Counted from the first letter of the stretch, positions 16,666-23,852 are shown. The stretch is DNA of 35,268 nt from Acidimicrobiia bacterium (GCA_027036355.1 JALVQZ010000155.1:1-35268), one strand, 5' to 3'. Translations and numbers: made by a program. Notes: generated by a model from the sequence alone, not told the origin.

Positions 16666-17831
16666 GCCGTTTCGAGGGCCTGACCAAACGGGAGCTCCTG
16701 GCGCGGGCCGCCGAGGCGGGGATCAGGGGTCGTTCGCGGATGCGCAAGGCCGAGCTGATCGCGGCGTTGGAAGCCCTCGACGAGGAGCCTCCGTCGCCGT
16801 CCGGCGACGTCCCGCCCACGGCGCTGCCGTCGGCGCGGGTCCGCCGAGAGGCGTTGGCGGACCGCCTCCGTGGGTTCGTCGATCCGACGAAACGCTGCCG
16901 GTGGAGAACCGTCGAGGGTCACGTGTGCGGGCTGCCCGTCATCGTCGGCGACGTCCGGTGCGCCCTGCACGGGGGGATCGATCTGCACGACGCGGCCGTG
17001 CCGGTGACCGGCGAACTCGGGATCCACACGTGGCCGACGCTGGCACGGCACCTCCTGTTGGCGACCTACGACATCGACCCGATCGGTTTGGATCCGCTGG
17101 TCACCGAGATGGTCTGGCACGTGCTCAACACGTTGTACTTCGAGTACTTCCGCGTCGAGGTGGAGGGCATCGAGAACGTGCCCATGGACGGCCCGGCGTT
17201 GCTGGTGGCGAACCACGGCGGGGCGGCGCTCCCCTACGACGGGATGATGCTGGCGTTGTCGGTGTTCAACGAGGCGAGGCGTCCCCGCCGGGTCAGGGTC
17301 GTCGGGACCGAGATCTTCGGCATGCTCCCGTTCGTCTCGCATCTGTACCGGAAAGCGGGCGGTGCCTATGCCGCCCGGGCGGACGCCGAGTACCTCCTGG
17401 ACCGTGGCGCGCTGGTCGGGGTCTTCCCCGAGGGCGAACGCGGGTTCATGAAGCCGATCTGGCAGGCGTACGAGGTGCAGCGGTTCGGCAGGGGCGGCTT
17501 CGTCGACCTCGCCGAGCGCACCGGCTCACCCATCGTTCCGGTGGCGATCGTCGGATCCGAGGAGGTGCATCCGGCCATCACCGTCTCCGAGCGTCTCGCC
17601 CAGCTCGTCCGGCTGTTCTTCCCCGACCAGCGGGTCGACGCCATCGCGGTGTTCCTCAATCCGATCCCTCTGCCGGTCAAGTGGCACATCCGGTTCCTTC
17701 CCGCCGTTGTTTCCTCCCATCCCGGGACGCGTCCCGATCCCCTCGCCACCCTGGAACGGACCGAGGCCATCCGGTCGACGATCCAGGAGGCCTTGAACGA
17801 CATCCTGGGGAACCGCCGGACGGCGTTCTGA
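16662..17831 (+). CDS. PlsC-like acyltransferase with N-terminal SAP/Rho-N-like and HGG zinc-knuckle-like modules
   Basis: A 389-residue protein with three parts. Residues 1-38 (GLTKRELLARAAEAG, then RMRKAELIAAL) form a helix-turn-helix pair like the SAP/Rho-termination-factor N-terminal domain. Residues 79-105 hold Cys79, Cys89, Cys100 and His103 in the order C-x9-C-x9/10-C-x2-H-G-G, a pattern seen in small putative zinc-binding motifs. Residues 160-389 are a lysophospholipid/glycerol-phosphate acyltransferase domain with LLVANHGGAALPYDG (catalytic His185; the following Asp193 is further away than in HX4D), GVFPEGERG and a PIVPVAIVGSEE strand. It probably acylates a glycerolipid at the membrane face. 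The gene is coupled to the epimerase gene (ATGA) and sits just upstream of the XRE-HBHA operon. Confidence 0.85.
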   Translation: MSRFEGLTKRELLARAAEAGIRGRSRMRKAELIAALEALDEEPPSPSGDVPPTALPSARVRREALADRLRGFVDPTKRCRWRTVEGHVCGLPVIVGDVRCALHGGIDLHDAAVPVTGELGIHTWPTLARHLLLATYDIDPIGLDPLVTEMVWHVLNTLYFEYFRVEVEGIENVPMDGPALLVANHGGAALPYDGMMLALSVFNEARRPRRVRVVGTEIFGMLPFVSHLYRKAGGAYAARADAEYLLDRGALVGVFPEGERGFMKPIWQAYEVQRFGRGGFVDLAERTGSPIVPVAIVGSEEVHPAITVSERLAQLVRLFFPDQRVDAIAVFLNPIPLPVKWHIRFLPAVVSSHPGTRPDPLATLERTEAIRSTIQEALNDILGNRRTAF

Positions 17832-17848
17832 GACCGCAAGAACTACTG

Positions 17849-17888
17849 CTTGCATTTGCAAGCACTTTGCGATATACTTGCAAGCAAG
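17849..17888 (+). promoter_or_regulatory. AT-rich promoter with palindromic operator-like sites for the XRE-HBHA operon
   Basis: -35 TTGCAT (17850-17855), 17-bp spacer, -10 TATACT (17873-17878). A 14-bp perfect palindrome CTTGCATTTGCAAG (17849-17862) covers the -35, and the palindrome CTTGCAAG (17877-17884) covers the end of the -10. TTGCAAGCA occurs as a direct repeat at 17856-17864 and 17878-17886, two helical turns apart. The ATG is 10 nt after the -10 with no Shine-Dalgarno sequence, so a leaderless, autoregulated transcript is likely. Confidence 0.7.
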
Positions 17889-18239
17889 ATGAAGACGCAC
17901 CTGACCGACGTGGGCACGTTCATCAGGGAACAGCGCGAGAAGAGCGCCATGTCCCTGCGCAAGCTCGCCGACCAGGCAGGGATCTCGAACCCCTACCTGT
18001 CCCAGATCGAGCGAGGACTCCGCCGCCCATCGGCCGACATCCTCAAGTCGATCGCCCGAGCCCTGTCCATCAGCGTCGAAACGCTGTACGAGCGAGCCGG
18101 ATTGCTCGACGGGATCCCCCGGTCCGGGGTGATCTCGGCCATCGAAGCCGACCCGGCACTCACGACGAGTCAGAAGCGAGCCCTGACGGAGATCTACCAG
18201 AGCTTCGTCAACGACACCCAGAAGGAGGAGTCACCATGA
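17889..18239 (+). CDS. XRE-family transcriptional regulator
   Basis: A 116-residue DNA-binding protein. A lambda-repressor/Cro-type helix-turn-helix spans about residues 8-62: IREQREKSAMSLRKLADQAG, then SNPYLSQIERGLRRPSADIL as recognition helix and following turn. The C-terminal 50 residues are helical and may dimerise. The ATG at 17889 is preferred over an upstream in-frame TTG at 17850, because that TTG forms the -35 box and the operator. The last bases overlap the HBHA-like start (ATGA), and AAGGAGGAG near the end of the gene serves as a strong ribosome site for it. A regulator next to an HBHA-like gene also occurs in mycobacteria (Rv0474-hbhA) and Rhodococcus (MLDSR-MLDS), so control of its partner is plausible. 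Confidence 0.92.
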   Translation: MKTHLTDVGTFIREQREKSAMSLRKLADQAGISNPYLSQIERGLRRPSADILKSIARALSISVETLYERAGLLDGIPRSGVISAIEADPALTTSQKRALTEIYQSFVNDTQKEESP

Positions 18240-18778
18240 CACCCACCATCCAGATCCCCAAAGAGCAGGTCACGAAGGCCTTCTACGCGCTCCTGGGGGC
18301 GCCGGTCCTGACCACCGCCAAGCTGCGTGAGCTGAGCAAGGAGGTCGGCCGGGATCTCTCCAAGGAGCTGTCGGGCCTCGGCGTCGACGAGTTCGCCGCC
18401 GAAGGCGAGAAGCTGGCCAGTCGCCTCCAGGACCGCAAGGTCGTCGAGCAGGTCCAGCACAAGGTCGAGGACGTTCAAGCCAAGGTCGACGTGGAACAGC
18501 TCCAGGTCCAGGTCGAGAAGCTCCGCGATCAACTCGAGGGCGTGCTGGCCAACTGGCGGGAGACCTTCGCCCCCGTCGAGAAGCGCTCGACCGTGAGCCG
18601 CGTGCCGGTGGAAGCCGAGGAGTCGGCGCCCAAGAAGACCGCTCCCAAGAAGACCACGGCCCGAAAGACCGCCCCCAAGAAGACCACGGCCAAGAAGACC
18701 ACCGCCAAGAAGACCACGGCCAAGAAGACCGCTCCGAAGAAGACCACGGCGAAGAAGACCACGACGCCCAAGGCCTGA
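18236..18778 (+). CDS. HBHA/MLDS-like coiled-coil protein with lysine-rich tail
   Basis: A 180-residue protein. Residues about 8-115 are amphipathic helix with coiled-coil character (VVEQVQHKVEDVQAKVDVEQ and onwards). Residues about 130-180 are a low-complexity cationic tail made of repeated KKTT/KKTAP units (APKKTAPKKTTARKTAPKK and further). This is the layout of mycobacterial heparin-binding haemagglutinin and of the Rhodococcus lipid-droplet protein MLDS; sequence identity outside the composition looks low, so homology is not certain. The tail could bind polyanions (DNA, nucleoid, glycans), and the helix could coat lipid or polyester granules. It has no signal peptide. It is co-transcribed with the XRE regulator, and the acyltransferase upstream fits a lipid-related role. 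Confidence 0.8.
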   Translation: MTPTIQIPKEQVTKAFYALLGAPVLTTAKLRELSKEVGRDLSKELSGLGVDEFAAEGEKLASRLQDRKVVEQVQHKVEDVQAKVDVEQLQVQVEKLRDQLEGVLANWRETFAPVEKRSTVSRVPVEAEESAPKKTAPKKTTARKTAPKKTTAKKTTAKKTTAKKTAPKKTTAKKTTTPKA

Positions 18779-18795
18779 ACCCTCGAGCGCCAACG

Positions 18796-18822
18796 CGAAG
18801 GCCCCCTCGACGGGGGCCTTCG
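18796..18822 (+). terminator. terminator after the HBHA-like gene
   Basis: An 11-bp perfect stem (CGAAGGCCCCC with GGGGGCCTTCG) with loop TCGAC lies 17 bp after the stop. It can act for both strands, because the convergent DUF4332 gene ends at 18844. Confidence 0.75.
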
Positions 18823-18843
18823 TCGCGTCACCGGCGCCGGGGC

Positions 18844-19245
18844 TCAGACGACCAGGGGATCGATCTCCTTGGCCGCCGACACCCACTTGGACACCATGCC
18901 GATCGTGGGCAAACGCCGGACGTGCCGGTTGAGCACGTTGGCATCGGCCATGGCGTCGAGAAGGCGTTGCGGGTTCCGCCGCCGAAGGTCCTTGATGGTC
19001 TCCACGCCGGCGACCTCGAGCAAGGTCACGTACTCGGTCCCGATGCCCTTGATCCGCATGAGGTCGGCCCGGTGGACCCACCGAAGGAGGTCCTTCTCTC
19101 CCAGACCGGTGGCCTTGGCGAGGCGTCTGCGACCCTTCTGGTCGGCGCCGGCACGGAGTAACGCCTGGGTCGTTCGGATCCGGGCCTTCCGGAGCTTCGT
19201 GGCGCTCTTGTGATCCAAGCCGCCGATCGCGTCGATCGATGCCAT
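18844..19245 (-). CDS. DUF4332-type helix-hairpin-helix protein
   Basis: A 133-residue basic, soluble protein. It contains repeated helix-hairpin-helix-like segments: IDAIGGLDHKSATKLRKA near the N-terminus, GLGEKDLLRWVHRADLMRIKGIGTEY in the middle and VETIKDLRRRNPQRLLDAM after it. This is the organisation of DUF4332 proteins, whose HhH modules suggest nucleic-acid binding. The ATG at 19245 follows GGAAGGGACGGAG, a clear ribosome site. A TAGGCT box at 19302-19307 (minus strand) would give a leader of about 50 nt. Its cellular role is unknown. Confidence 0.75.
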   Translation of the reverse strand: MASIDAIGGLDHKSATKLRKARIRTTQALLRAGADQKGRRRLAKATGLGEKDLLRWVHRADLMRIKGIGTEYVTLLEVAGVETIKDLRRRNPQRLLDAMADANVLNRHVRRLPTIGMVSKWVSAAKEIDPLVV

Positions 19246-19301
19246 CTCCGTCCCTTCCGATCGCTGCACTGGCCGGGATCGGCCCCCTCCGACAGGCGGC
19301 A

Positions 19302-19307
19302 AGCCTA
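19302..19307 (-). promoter_or_regulatory. putative -10 box of the DUF4332 gene
   Basis: TAGGCT on the minus strand, the same hexamer as at mgtE and alanine dehydrogenase. It lies about 56 bp before a start that has a good Shine-Dalgarno sequence, so this transcript would have a leader. Confidence 0.35.
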
Positions 19308-19322
19308 CCGAATGCCGCCCGA

Positions 19323-19340
19323 CCCCGCCATGTGGCGGGG
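19323..19340 (-). terminator. hairpin after the nucleotidyltransferase gene
   Basis: CCCCGCC and GGCGGGG form a 7-bp stem with an ATGT loop, 7 bp downstream of the stop at 19347 on the minus strand. No T-run follows, so termination efficiency is uncertain. Confidence 0.45.
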
Positions 19341-19346
19341 CGAGCC

Positions 19347-19967
19347 CTACCGTCGCCGGAGCGGCAGATCGTCGACCGTCCGAACCCGTCGCGGAGCCGC
19401 CCGATCGACATGCACCAGTTCGAGTCCCTCGTGGCTGGCCAACCACGACGGGAGATCCACCTCCCCCTCCACGCCGAGGAGATCCGGGATGAGCTCCCTG
19501 CCGACGACCACGGGCCAGCCGGTGGCGTAGCGGTAGCGAGGGGCGACCCCGGAGCGCGGAACCGACCGCCACCGATCGACGAGCGCGGCGACGACCGACG
19601 CCGGGACGTCGAGGACGTCACCGGGCAGGACCACCACCGCCGGGGCGGTGGACTCCCGCCACACCGTGTCCATCCCGGCCCGCAGCGGAGACGCCGATCC
19701 CTCCTCCCATCCCTCGTCCAGCACGACGGTCACACCGGTCAGGTCCACCCGTTCGAGGATCTCCTCGGCGTCGGGGCCGACCACGACGACGATCCCTTCC
19801 ACCGGCCACGACCGGACCGACTCGAGGACCCGTCCCAGCAGCGGCGAACCGCCGACGTCGGCCACGTATCGGGAGCCGGGGAACCCCGAGTCCTCGGCGG
19901 ACCCGTCGGCGGCCAGCACGAGCGCGACGGCGGCCGGGAGATCTTCCGGGGTCGCCTCGTCGGTCAC
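19347..19967 (-). CDS. MobA/MocA-like nucleotidyltransferase family protein
   Basis: A 206-residue protein with the layout of NTP_transf_3 enzymes (molybdenum-cofactor guanylyl/cytidylyltransferases and relatives). The N-terminal strand AAVALVLAADG is where AAGxSxRMG is normally found, but the motif is degenerate (SAEDSGFPGSRYVADVGG), lacking the usual Arg-Met-Gly and showing no clear loop lysine. VVVLPGDVLDVPASVV stands at the metal-binding LxGDxP site. GWPVVVGRELIPDLL matches the usual later block. It starts with GTG at 19967, overlapping the stop of the release-factor-like gene (GTGA). Substrate unknown; no molybdenum enzyme is nearby. Confidence 0.75.
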   Translation of the reverse strand: MTDEATPEDLPAAVALVLAADGSAEDSGFPGSRYVADVGGSPLLGRVLESVRSWPVEGIVVVVGPDAEEILERVDLTGVTVVLDEGWEEGSASPLRAGMDTVWRESTAPAVVVLPGDVLDVPASVVAALVDRWRSVPRSGVAPRYRYATGWPVVVGRELIPDLLGVEGEVDLPSWLASHEGLELVHVDRAAPRRVRTVDDLPLRRR

Positions 19968-21118
19968 TGGGCCAGCTCGGCGGGGATCTTGAAACGCAGG
20001 AACGCCCCGACCTCGTAGGGAGCCAGTTCGGTCTCGGTCGTCACGTAGTGCACCTCGCCACCGCCTTCGCGGACCGCTTCGGCGACGGCATCGAGGATGT
20101 CGGGCACGTCCTCCATCGAGGCTCCGCACACCGGGCACGTCGCTTCGCCGTTGATGGACAGGAACCCGCACGCCGGGCATCGGGAACCCGGCCGCGTCGT
20201 CTGACCCTGCACGAGCAGCACGTCGACCGCCCGCTCGTTGACCCGCGGCACCACCTCGGTGAGACCCAGGACCGCGTCGCCGCCGGAGCGGGCCACATCG
20301 AGGAGCTTGGCCACCTCCTCGCTCTGGGTCCGGCGCTCCCACCCGTCGACGACCTCTGCGGCCGCCGCCAGGACCTTGGCCGGCGTCATCGTTCCCGGAT
20401 CGATCGTGAACGTTCCCGCCACCAACGGTGCGAGATCGGGATGCAGGCTCTCGACGAGCCCCTCGGTGTGCTCCCGATGGCCCCCCACGATGAGGAGATC
20501 GAACCCGTGCTCGTCACGCCACAGCTGGTAGAGACGGGCGCCGATCCCGCGATAGTGCCGCTGCAGCACCTCGTCGGCGCGGTTCCTGACCCGATGCTCC
20601 TCGAGGCCGTACCAGCCCCCGAAGTTGTCCTTGCGGATCTCCTCCTCGGCCATCTCCTCCCACGTCTGCAGCTCGCCTTGGTAGAACCGGAAGATGTGGG
20701 CGTAGCGGCGGTCAACGACGACCACGGCGAACCGCTTGAAGTAGTCGAGCATCGCGTCCAGGGGTCCCATGTACGGCGTCGTGTCGACCACGGCCCGGTC
20801 ACGGACCGGCGCCGGCAGGCTGAGGTACTCCTCGATCCCGGCAGCCTCCGACCGGATGATGCCGACACCCCGACCGAGGTCCTCGGCGATCCTTCCCGTC
20901 ATCGACAAGATCGCCTCGATGTCGGCTTTCACCGACATCTTGTCCTCGCGGTCCATGGCGTCGGCACGGTCGGCGATCGGATCGAGCAGGTCCTTGAGAC
21001 GAGGAGAGATCGCCCGCAGCGTCCCCACGCCGGGGCGTAGCCCGATGTACACCGACACGATGGGCTTGCCGCCGGCGTCCAGTCCACGAAGCCGTTCGAT
21101 CGTCTCGGGGTCGAGCAC
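19964..21118 (-). CDS. Vms1/ANKZF1-like (bacterial eRF1-type) protein with zinc ribbon
   Basis: A 384-residue protein of the bacterial archaeo-eukaryotic release-factor group. Domain-2/3-like features include AVVVVDRRYAHIFRFYQGE, then the loop NFGGWYGLEEHRVRNRADEV, then FDLLIVGGHREHTEGL. A C-terminal zinc ribbon has two CxxC pairs (SRCPACGFLS and ATCPVCGASM). In Vms1-type peptidyl-tRNA hydrolases this loop carries a glutamine important for cutting peptidyl-tRNA on stalled ribosomes; here GGWYGLEEH has no Gln at the obvious position, so activity is doubtful. The GTG start at 21118 has GGAGG about 7 nt upstream. It is first in a coupled pair with the nucleotidyltransferase and divergent from alanine dehydrogenase. 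Confidence 0.75.
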   Translation of the reverse strand: MLDPETIERLRGLDAGGKPIVSVYIGLRPGVGTLRAISPRLKDLLDPIADRADAMDREDKMSVKADIEAILSMTGRIAEDLGRGVGIIRSEAAGIEEYLSLPAPVRDRAVVDTTPYMGPLDAMLDYFKRFAVVVVDRRYAHIFRFYQGELQTWEEMAEEEIRKDNFGGWYGLEEHRVRNRADEVLQRHYRGIGARLYQLWRDEHGFDLLIVGGHREHTEGLVESLHPDLAPLVAGTFTIDPGTMTPAKVLAAAAEVVDGWERRTQSEEVAKLLDVARSGGDAVLGLTEVVPRVNERAVDVLLVQGQTTRPGSRCPACGFLSINGEATCPVCGASMEDVPDILDAVAEAVREGGGEVHYVTTETELAPYEVGAFLRFKIPAELAQ

Positions 21119-21227
21119 CCGTCACCTCCAGTCGAGCGGGCAGTACATCCATGAGGCTACCGGCAGCCGCGTCGCACTGGGAGAGGCCAACGTCCCTCCT
21201 CGGCGGGACCCGAGGCCCGCGACTCTC

Positions 21228-21233
21228 TAGGCT
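21228..21233 (+). promoter_or_regulatory. putative -10 box of the alanine dehydrogenase gene
   Basis: TAGGCT within GACTCTCTAGGCT, 34 nt before the GTG start. The leader would include the GGAGG at 21256-21260. Confidence 0.4.
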
Positions 21234-21267
21234 GGCCGGGACCTCGAGCGACGATGGAGGTGACGAG

Positions 21268-22380
21268 GTGATCGTCGGCGTACCGACCGAGATCAAGACG
21301 GAGGAGTACCGGGTGGCGATCACCCCCGTCGGCGTCCGGGAGCTGACCGGCCACGGCCACGAGGTCCTCGTGCAGGCCGGAGCCGGCGAAGGTTCCTCCA
21401 TCGGAGACGACGACTACCGGGCCGTCGGCGCCCAGATCGTCCCCACCGCCGCCGAGGTCTTCGACCGTGCCGACATGATCATGAAGGTCAAGGAGCCCCA
21501 GCCGTCGGAGATCGGCATGCTCCGACCCGGCCAGATCCTGTTCACCTACCTCCATCTCGCCGCGTACCCCGCCGAAGCGAAAGGGCTCGTCGACTCGGGT
21601 GCCATCGCCATCGCCTACGAGACGGTCCAGCTGCCCTCCGGCGAGCTGCCGCTGCTGGCGCCCATGAGCGAGATCGCCGGACGCATGGCCGCCCAGGCCG
21701 GCGCCCACCAGCTCGAGAAACCCGCCGGCGGACGGGGTCTGCTCATCGGCGGCGTCGCCGGAGTCCCTCCCGCCCGGGTGCTCGTCCTCGGTGCCGGCAA
21801 CGCCGGACGCAACGCCGCCGCCATCGCCTCGGGCATGGGCGCCGAGGTCCTCGTCCTCGACCTCAACGTGGACCGTCTCCGCCACATCGACGAGGTCTTC
21901 CACGGCCGCATCATCACCGTCAAGTCGTCCATGCACGCCATCGACGAACTCGTCCCGACCGCCGACCTCGTCGTCGGGGCGGTGCTCGTCGCCGGAGCCA
22001 GGGCGCCGGTGATCGTGTCCGAGGATCACGTGGCGTCGATGCGGCCCGGCAGCGTCATCGTCGACATCTCGATCGATCAGGGAGGATGCATCGCCACGTC
22101 CCGGGAGACGTCCCACCAGGAACCCACCTACGTCGACCACGGGGTCGTGCACTACGCGGTCGGCAACATCCCCGGAGCCGTTCCGAACACCTCCACCTAC
22201 GCCTTGACCAACGCCACGATGCCGTACGCGGTCGCCATCGCCGACGGGCTCGGTAAGGCCCTCGAGCGGTACCCCGAGCTGGTCCCGGGCGTCAACGTCG
22301 CCCACGGGGCGGTCACCCACCCGGCGGTCGCCGAGTTCCTCGGGACCGACTACGTGCCACCGGCCGAAGCGCTCAGCTGA
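21268..22380 (+). CDS. ald: alanine dehydrogenase
   Basis: NAD-dependent reversible deamination of L-alanine to pyruvate and ammonium, 370 residues, the normal length. It begins VIVGVPTEIKTEEYRVAI (pyruvate-binding Arg and substrate-contacting residues). The active-site lysine lies in MIMKVKEPQ (about 75) and the catalytic His in TYLHLAAYP (about 96). The NAD-binding loop VLVLGAGNAGRNAA (about 173-186) and the late GNIPGAVPNTSTYALTNATMPY block are diagnostic. The GTG start is chosen from GGAGG 7 nt upstream (21256-21260) and from the family N-terminus. It stands alone, divergent from the Vms1-like gene. Confidence 0.97.
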   Translation: MIVGVPTEIKTEEYRVAITPVGVRELTGHGHEVLVQAGAGEGSSIGDDDYRAVGAQIVPTAAEVFDRADMIMKVKEPQPSEIGMLRPGQILFTYLHLAAYPAEAKGLVDSGAIAIAYETVQLPSGELPLLAPMSEIAGRMAAQAGAHQLEKPAGGRGLLIGGVAGVPPARVLVLGAGNAGRNAAAIASGMGAEVLVLDLNVDRLRHIDEVFHGRIITVKSSMHAIDELVPTADLVVGAVLVAGARAPVIVSEDHVASMRPGSVIVDISIDQGGCIATSRETSHQEPTYVDHGVVHYAVGNIPGAVPNTSTYALTNATMPYAVAIADGLGKALERYPELVPGVNVAHGAVTHPAVAEFLGTDYVPPAEALS

Positions 22381-22395
22381 GCCTCGAACGGTCGC

Positions 22396-22878
22396 TCACC
22401 CCGCCGGTTCGACGACGTCGCCGGCCAGGACCGACCGGGCCCGCAGCCTCGCCCACCACAGGTACAGCGCCGTCGCCGCGTACACGATCGAGGCGGTGGC
22501 CTGGAACCACAGGTCGCCGATCCCCTCCCCGGCCTGCCACGAGAACACCAGCGCAGCGGCGGCGAAGGTCATCTGCAGCGAACCGACCGTCACGAAGTAG
22601 GCCCGCCCATACGGCCGGGCCATGACCAGCAGGCCCGACACGGCCCAGGCCACGAGCACCGCACCGACCCAGCGCAACCCCGCGTAGTCCCGGGCGACGA
22701 TCGTCGGCACTCCGACGGCCTCGAAGAACCCGACCGGCACGAGCAGGATCGGAACGCCCACGAGCAGGTTCACGAACACGTACGTGACGAGCGCCATGCG
22801 CAGGGTGTCCGCCGGATCCCTCCGTCGAACGGGTGGCTCCGGTTGCGGCGCTTCGGCGTGCCCGTCGTCGTGTTCCAC
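22396..22878 (-). CDS. four-helix integral membrane protein of unknown function
   Basis: A 160-residue protein. The N-terminal 25 residues are charged and proline-rich, followed by four predicted transmembrane helices at about 28-50, 66-86, 92-114 and 122-145. I recognise no family motif. The GTG start at 22878 lies 1 nt after the DUF2017 stop, so it is translated from the same transcript as ClpS and DUF2017. The C-terminus is short and cytoplasmic or external (VLAGDVVEPAG). Confidence 0.75.
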   Translation of the reverse strand: MEHDDGHAEAPQPEPPVRRRDPADTLRMALVTYVFVNLLVGVPILLVPVGFFEAVGVPTIVARDYAGLRWVGAVLVAWAVSGLLVMARPYGRAYFVTVGSLQMTFAAAALVFSWQAGEGIGDLWFQATASIVYAATALYLWWARLRARSVLAGDVVEPAG

Positions 22879-22879
22879 G

Positions 22880-23344
22880 CTATGGCTCCTCCATCATCGC
22901 CTCGACCAGCAGCTCCTGGACCGCTCCCAGCCAGGCGACCATACCCAACTCGGGCCGCTCGTCGACGGAACGTTCCCAACCCTCGTCGTCGCCGACGGTC
23001 ACCCCGGCGCGTGCGGCCAACGCCAGCCTGGCATCCCCGATCACCCGCAACCACGCCTCCGCGTCGGCCTCCGACAGGACGTCGGCGGTGCGCACCGTCG
23101 CCTCGAAGGTCTCCCGGTCGGCGGCCCGGGCCGCGTCGAGATCCGAGCCGGTGAGACGTCGGAACTCGAGGTCGGCGGCAGGATCGTCGAGGACCCCGGG
23201 GGGTGACAGCCGCCTGACGGCGGGGTCGTCCACGTCCCGTCCCACGGTCGACAACCAGCCGGGGAGGGTCGCCAGCAACATCCGGGCGGCCGGATCGAGC
23301 CCCACCTCGATGGCCCCTGCCCGCCGGCGGAACGCGACGGTCAT
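22880..23344 (-). CDS. DUF2017 domain protein next to ClpS
   Basis: A 154-residue soluble protein matching the actinobacterial DUF2017 family, which sits next to clpS in many genomes. It opens with VAFRRRAGAIEVGLDPAARMLL. The middle segment RRLSPPGVLDDPAADLEFRRL is typical, and the acidic helical C-terminus ends VQELLVEAMMEEP. The ATG at 23344 overlaps the ClpS stop (ATGA), so the two are coupled. No enzymatic function is known; a role as a regulator or partner of Clp proteolysis is suggested only by this association. Confidence 0.8.
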   Translation of the reverse strand: MTVAFRRRAGAIEVGLDPAARMLLATLPGWLSTVGRDVDDPAVRRLSPPGVLDDPAADLEFRRLTGSDLDAARAADRETFEATVRTADVLSEADAEAWLRVIGDARLALAARAGVTVGDDEGWERSVDERPELGMVAWLGAVQELLVEAMMEEP

Positions 23345-23631
23345 GCCCGTTCCATCGTCGCCCACAGACCGTGGTGGTGGAGCCGGTGCACGTGGATCTC
23401 GGCCTGCTCTCGAGGAGCGGTGGCCACGATGGCGCGGCCGGAGCGATGCACGGTCAGCATCAGCTCGGTCGCCCGCTCCTTCGGGTAGCCGAACACCTTC
23501 CGGAAGACCCACACGACGTACGACATGAGGTTCACCGGATCGTTCCACACGACCACGTTCCATCCCCGATCGTGGACCCGCCGGTCCGACGGCACGGCCT
23601 GCCGGGCGGGCGCCTCCGGCGCCGCGGTCAC
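23341..23631 (-). CDS. clpS: ATP-dependent Clp protease adaptor ClpS
   Basis: Adaptor that binds N-degron substrates and delivers them to ClpA/C-ClpP. The 96-residue protein has the substrate pocket WNVVVWNDPVNLMSYVV (the Asn-Asp pair contacts the N-terminal residue), VFGYPKERATELMLTVHRSG with the conserved His, and IHVHRLHHHGLWATME. The first 20 residues are a disordered tail that in the family enters the Clp ATPase. The GTG start at 23631 overlaps the HTH gene stop (GTGA). It is second in an operon with HTH protein, DUF2017 and a membrane protein. Confidence 0.95.
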   Translation of the reverse strand: MTAAPEAPARQAVPSDRRVHDRGWNVVVWNDPVNLMSYVVWVFRKVFGYPKERATELMLTVHRSGRAIVATAPREQAEIHVHRLHHHGLWATMERA

Positions 23632-23852
23632 CCTGACCCCTCGACCTGCCTGGCCCGCGCCTGGGCCCGCTGCTCGTTGATCCAGTCCTCGAAGTCCCGC
23701 CGGGCGACCCGCCACTCACGACCGAACTTGACCGCCGGGAGCGTCCCGGATCGGAGCTGGCTGGTCACGACGAAGGTCGACACGCCCATGTACTCACAGA
23801 TGTCCGCGACCGTCAGCCACTCCTTCGGCAGGTCCACCGTGATCCGCTCCAT
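23628..23852 (-). CDS. BldC/excisionase-type helix-turn-helix protein
   Basis: A 74-residue MerR-like DNA-binding protein. WLTVADICEYMGVSTFVVTSQLRSG is the winged helix-turn-helix, and LPAVKFGREWRVARRDFEDWI is the wing plus last helix typical of excisionase/BldC domains. The ATG at 23852 is 7 nt after TAGAAC, with no Shine-Dalgarno sequence, so a leaderless start is likely. It is the first gene of the ClpS operon; no integrase is near, so a regulatory role is favoured over excision. Confidence 0.88.
   Translation of the reverse strand: MERITVDLPKEWLTVADICEYMGVSTFVVTSQLRSGTLPAVKFGREWRVARRDFEDWINEQRAQARARQVEGSG

Noticed and set aside
18600-18776. DNA repeat of AAGAAGACC units as a separate repeat element, and the antisense frame over it
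   Set aside because: It is the coding sequence of the lysine-rich tail; the antisense Val/Phe-rich frame is its shadow.
23628-23852. Excisionase of an integrated element
   Set aside because: No integrase, attachment repeats or phage genes; it is coupled to clpS, so a BldC-like regulator is more likely.
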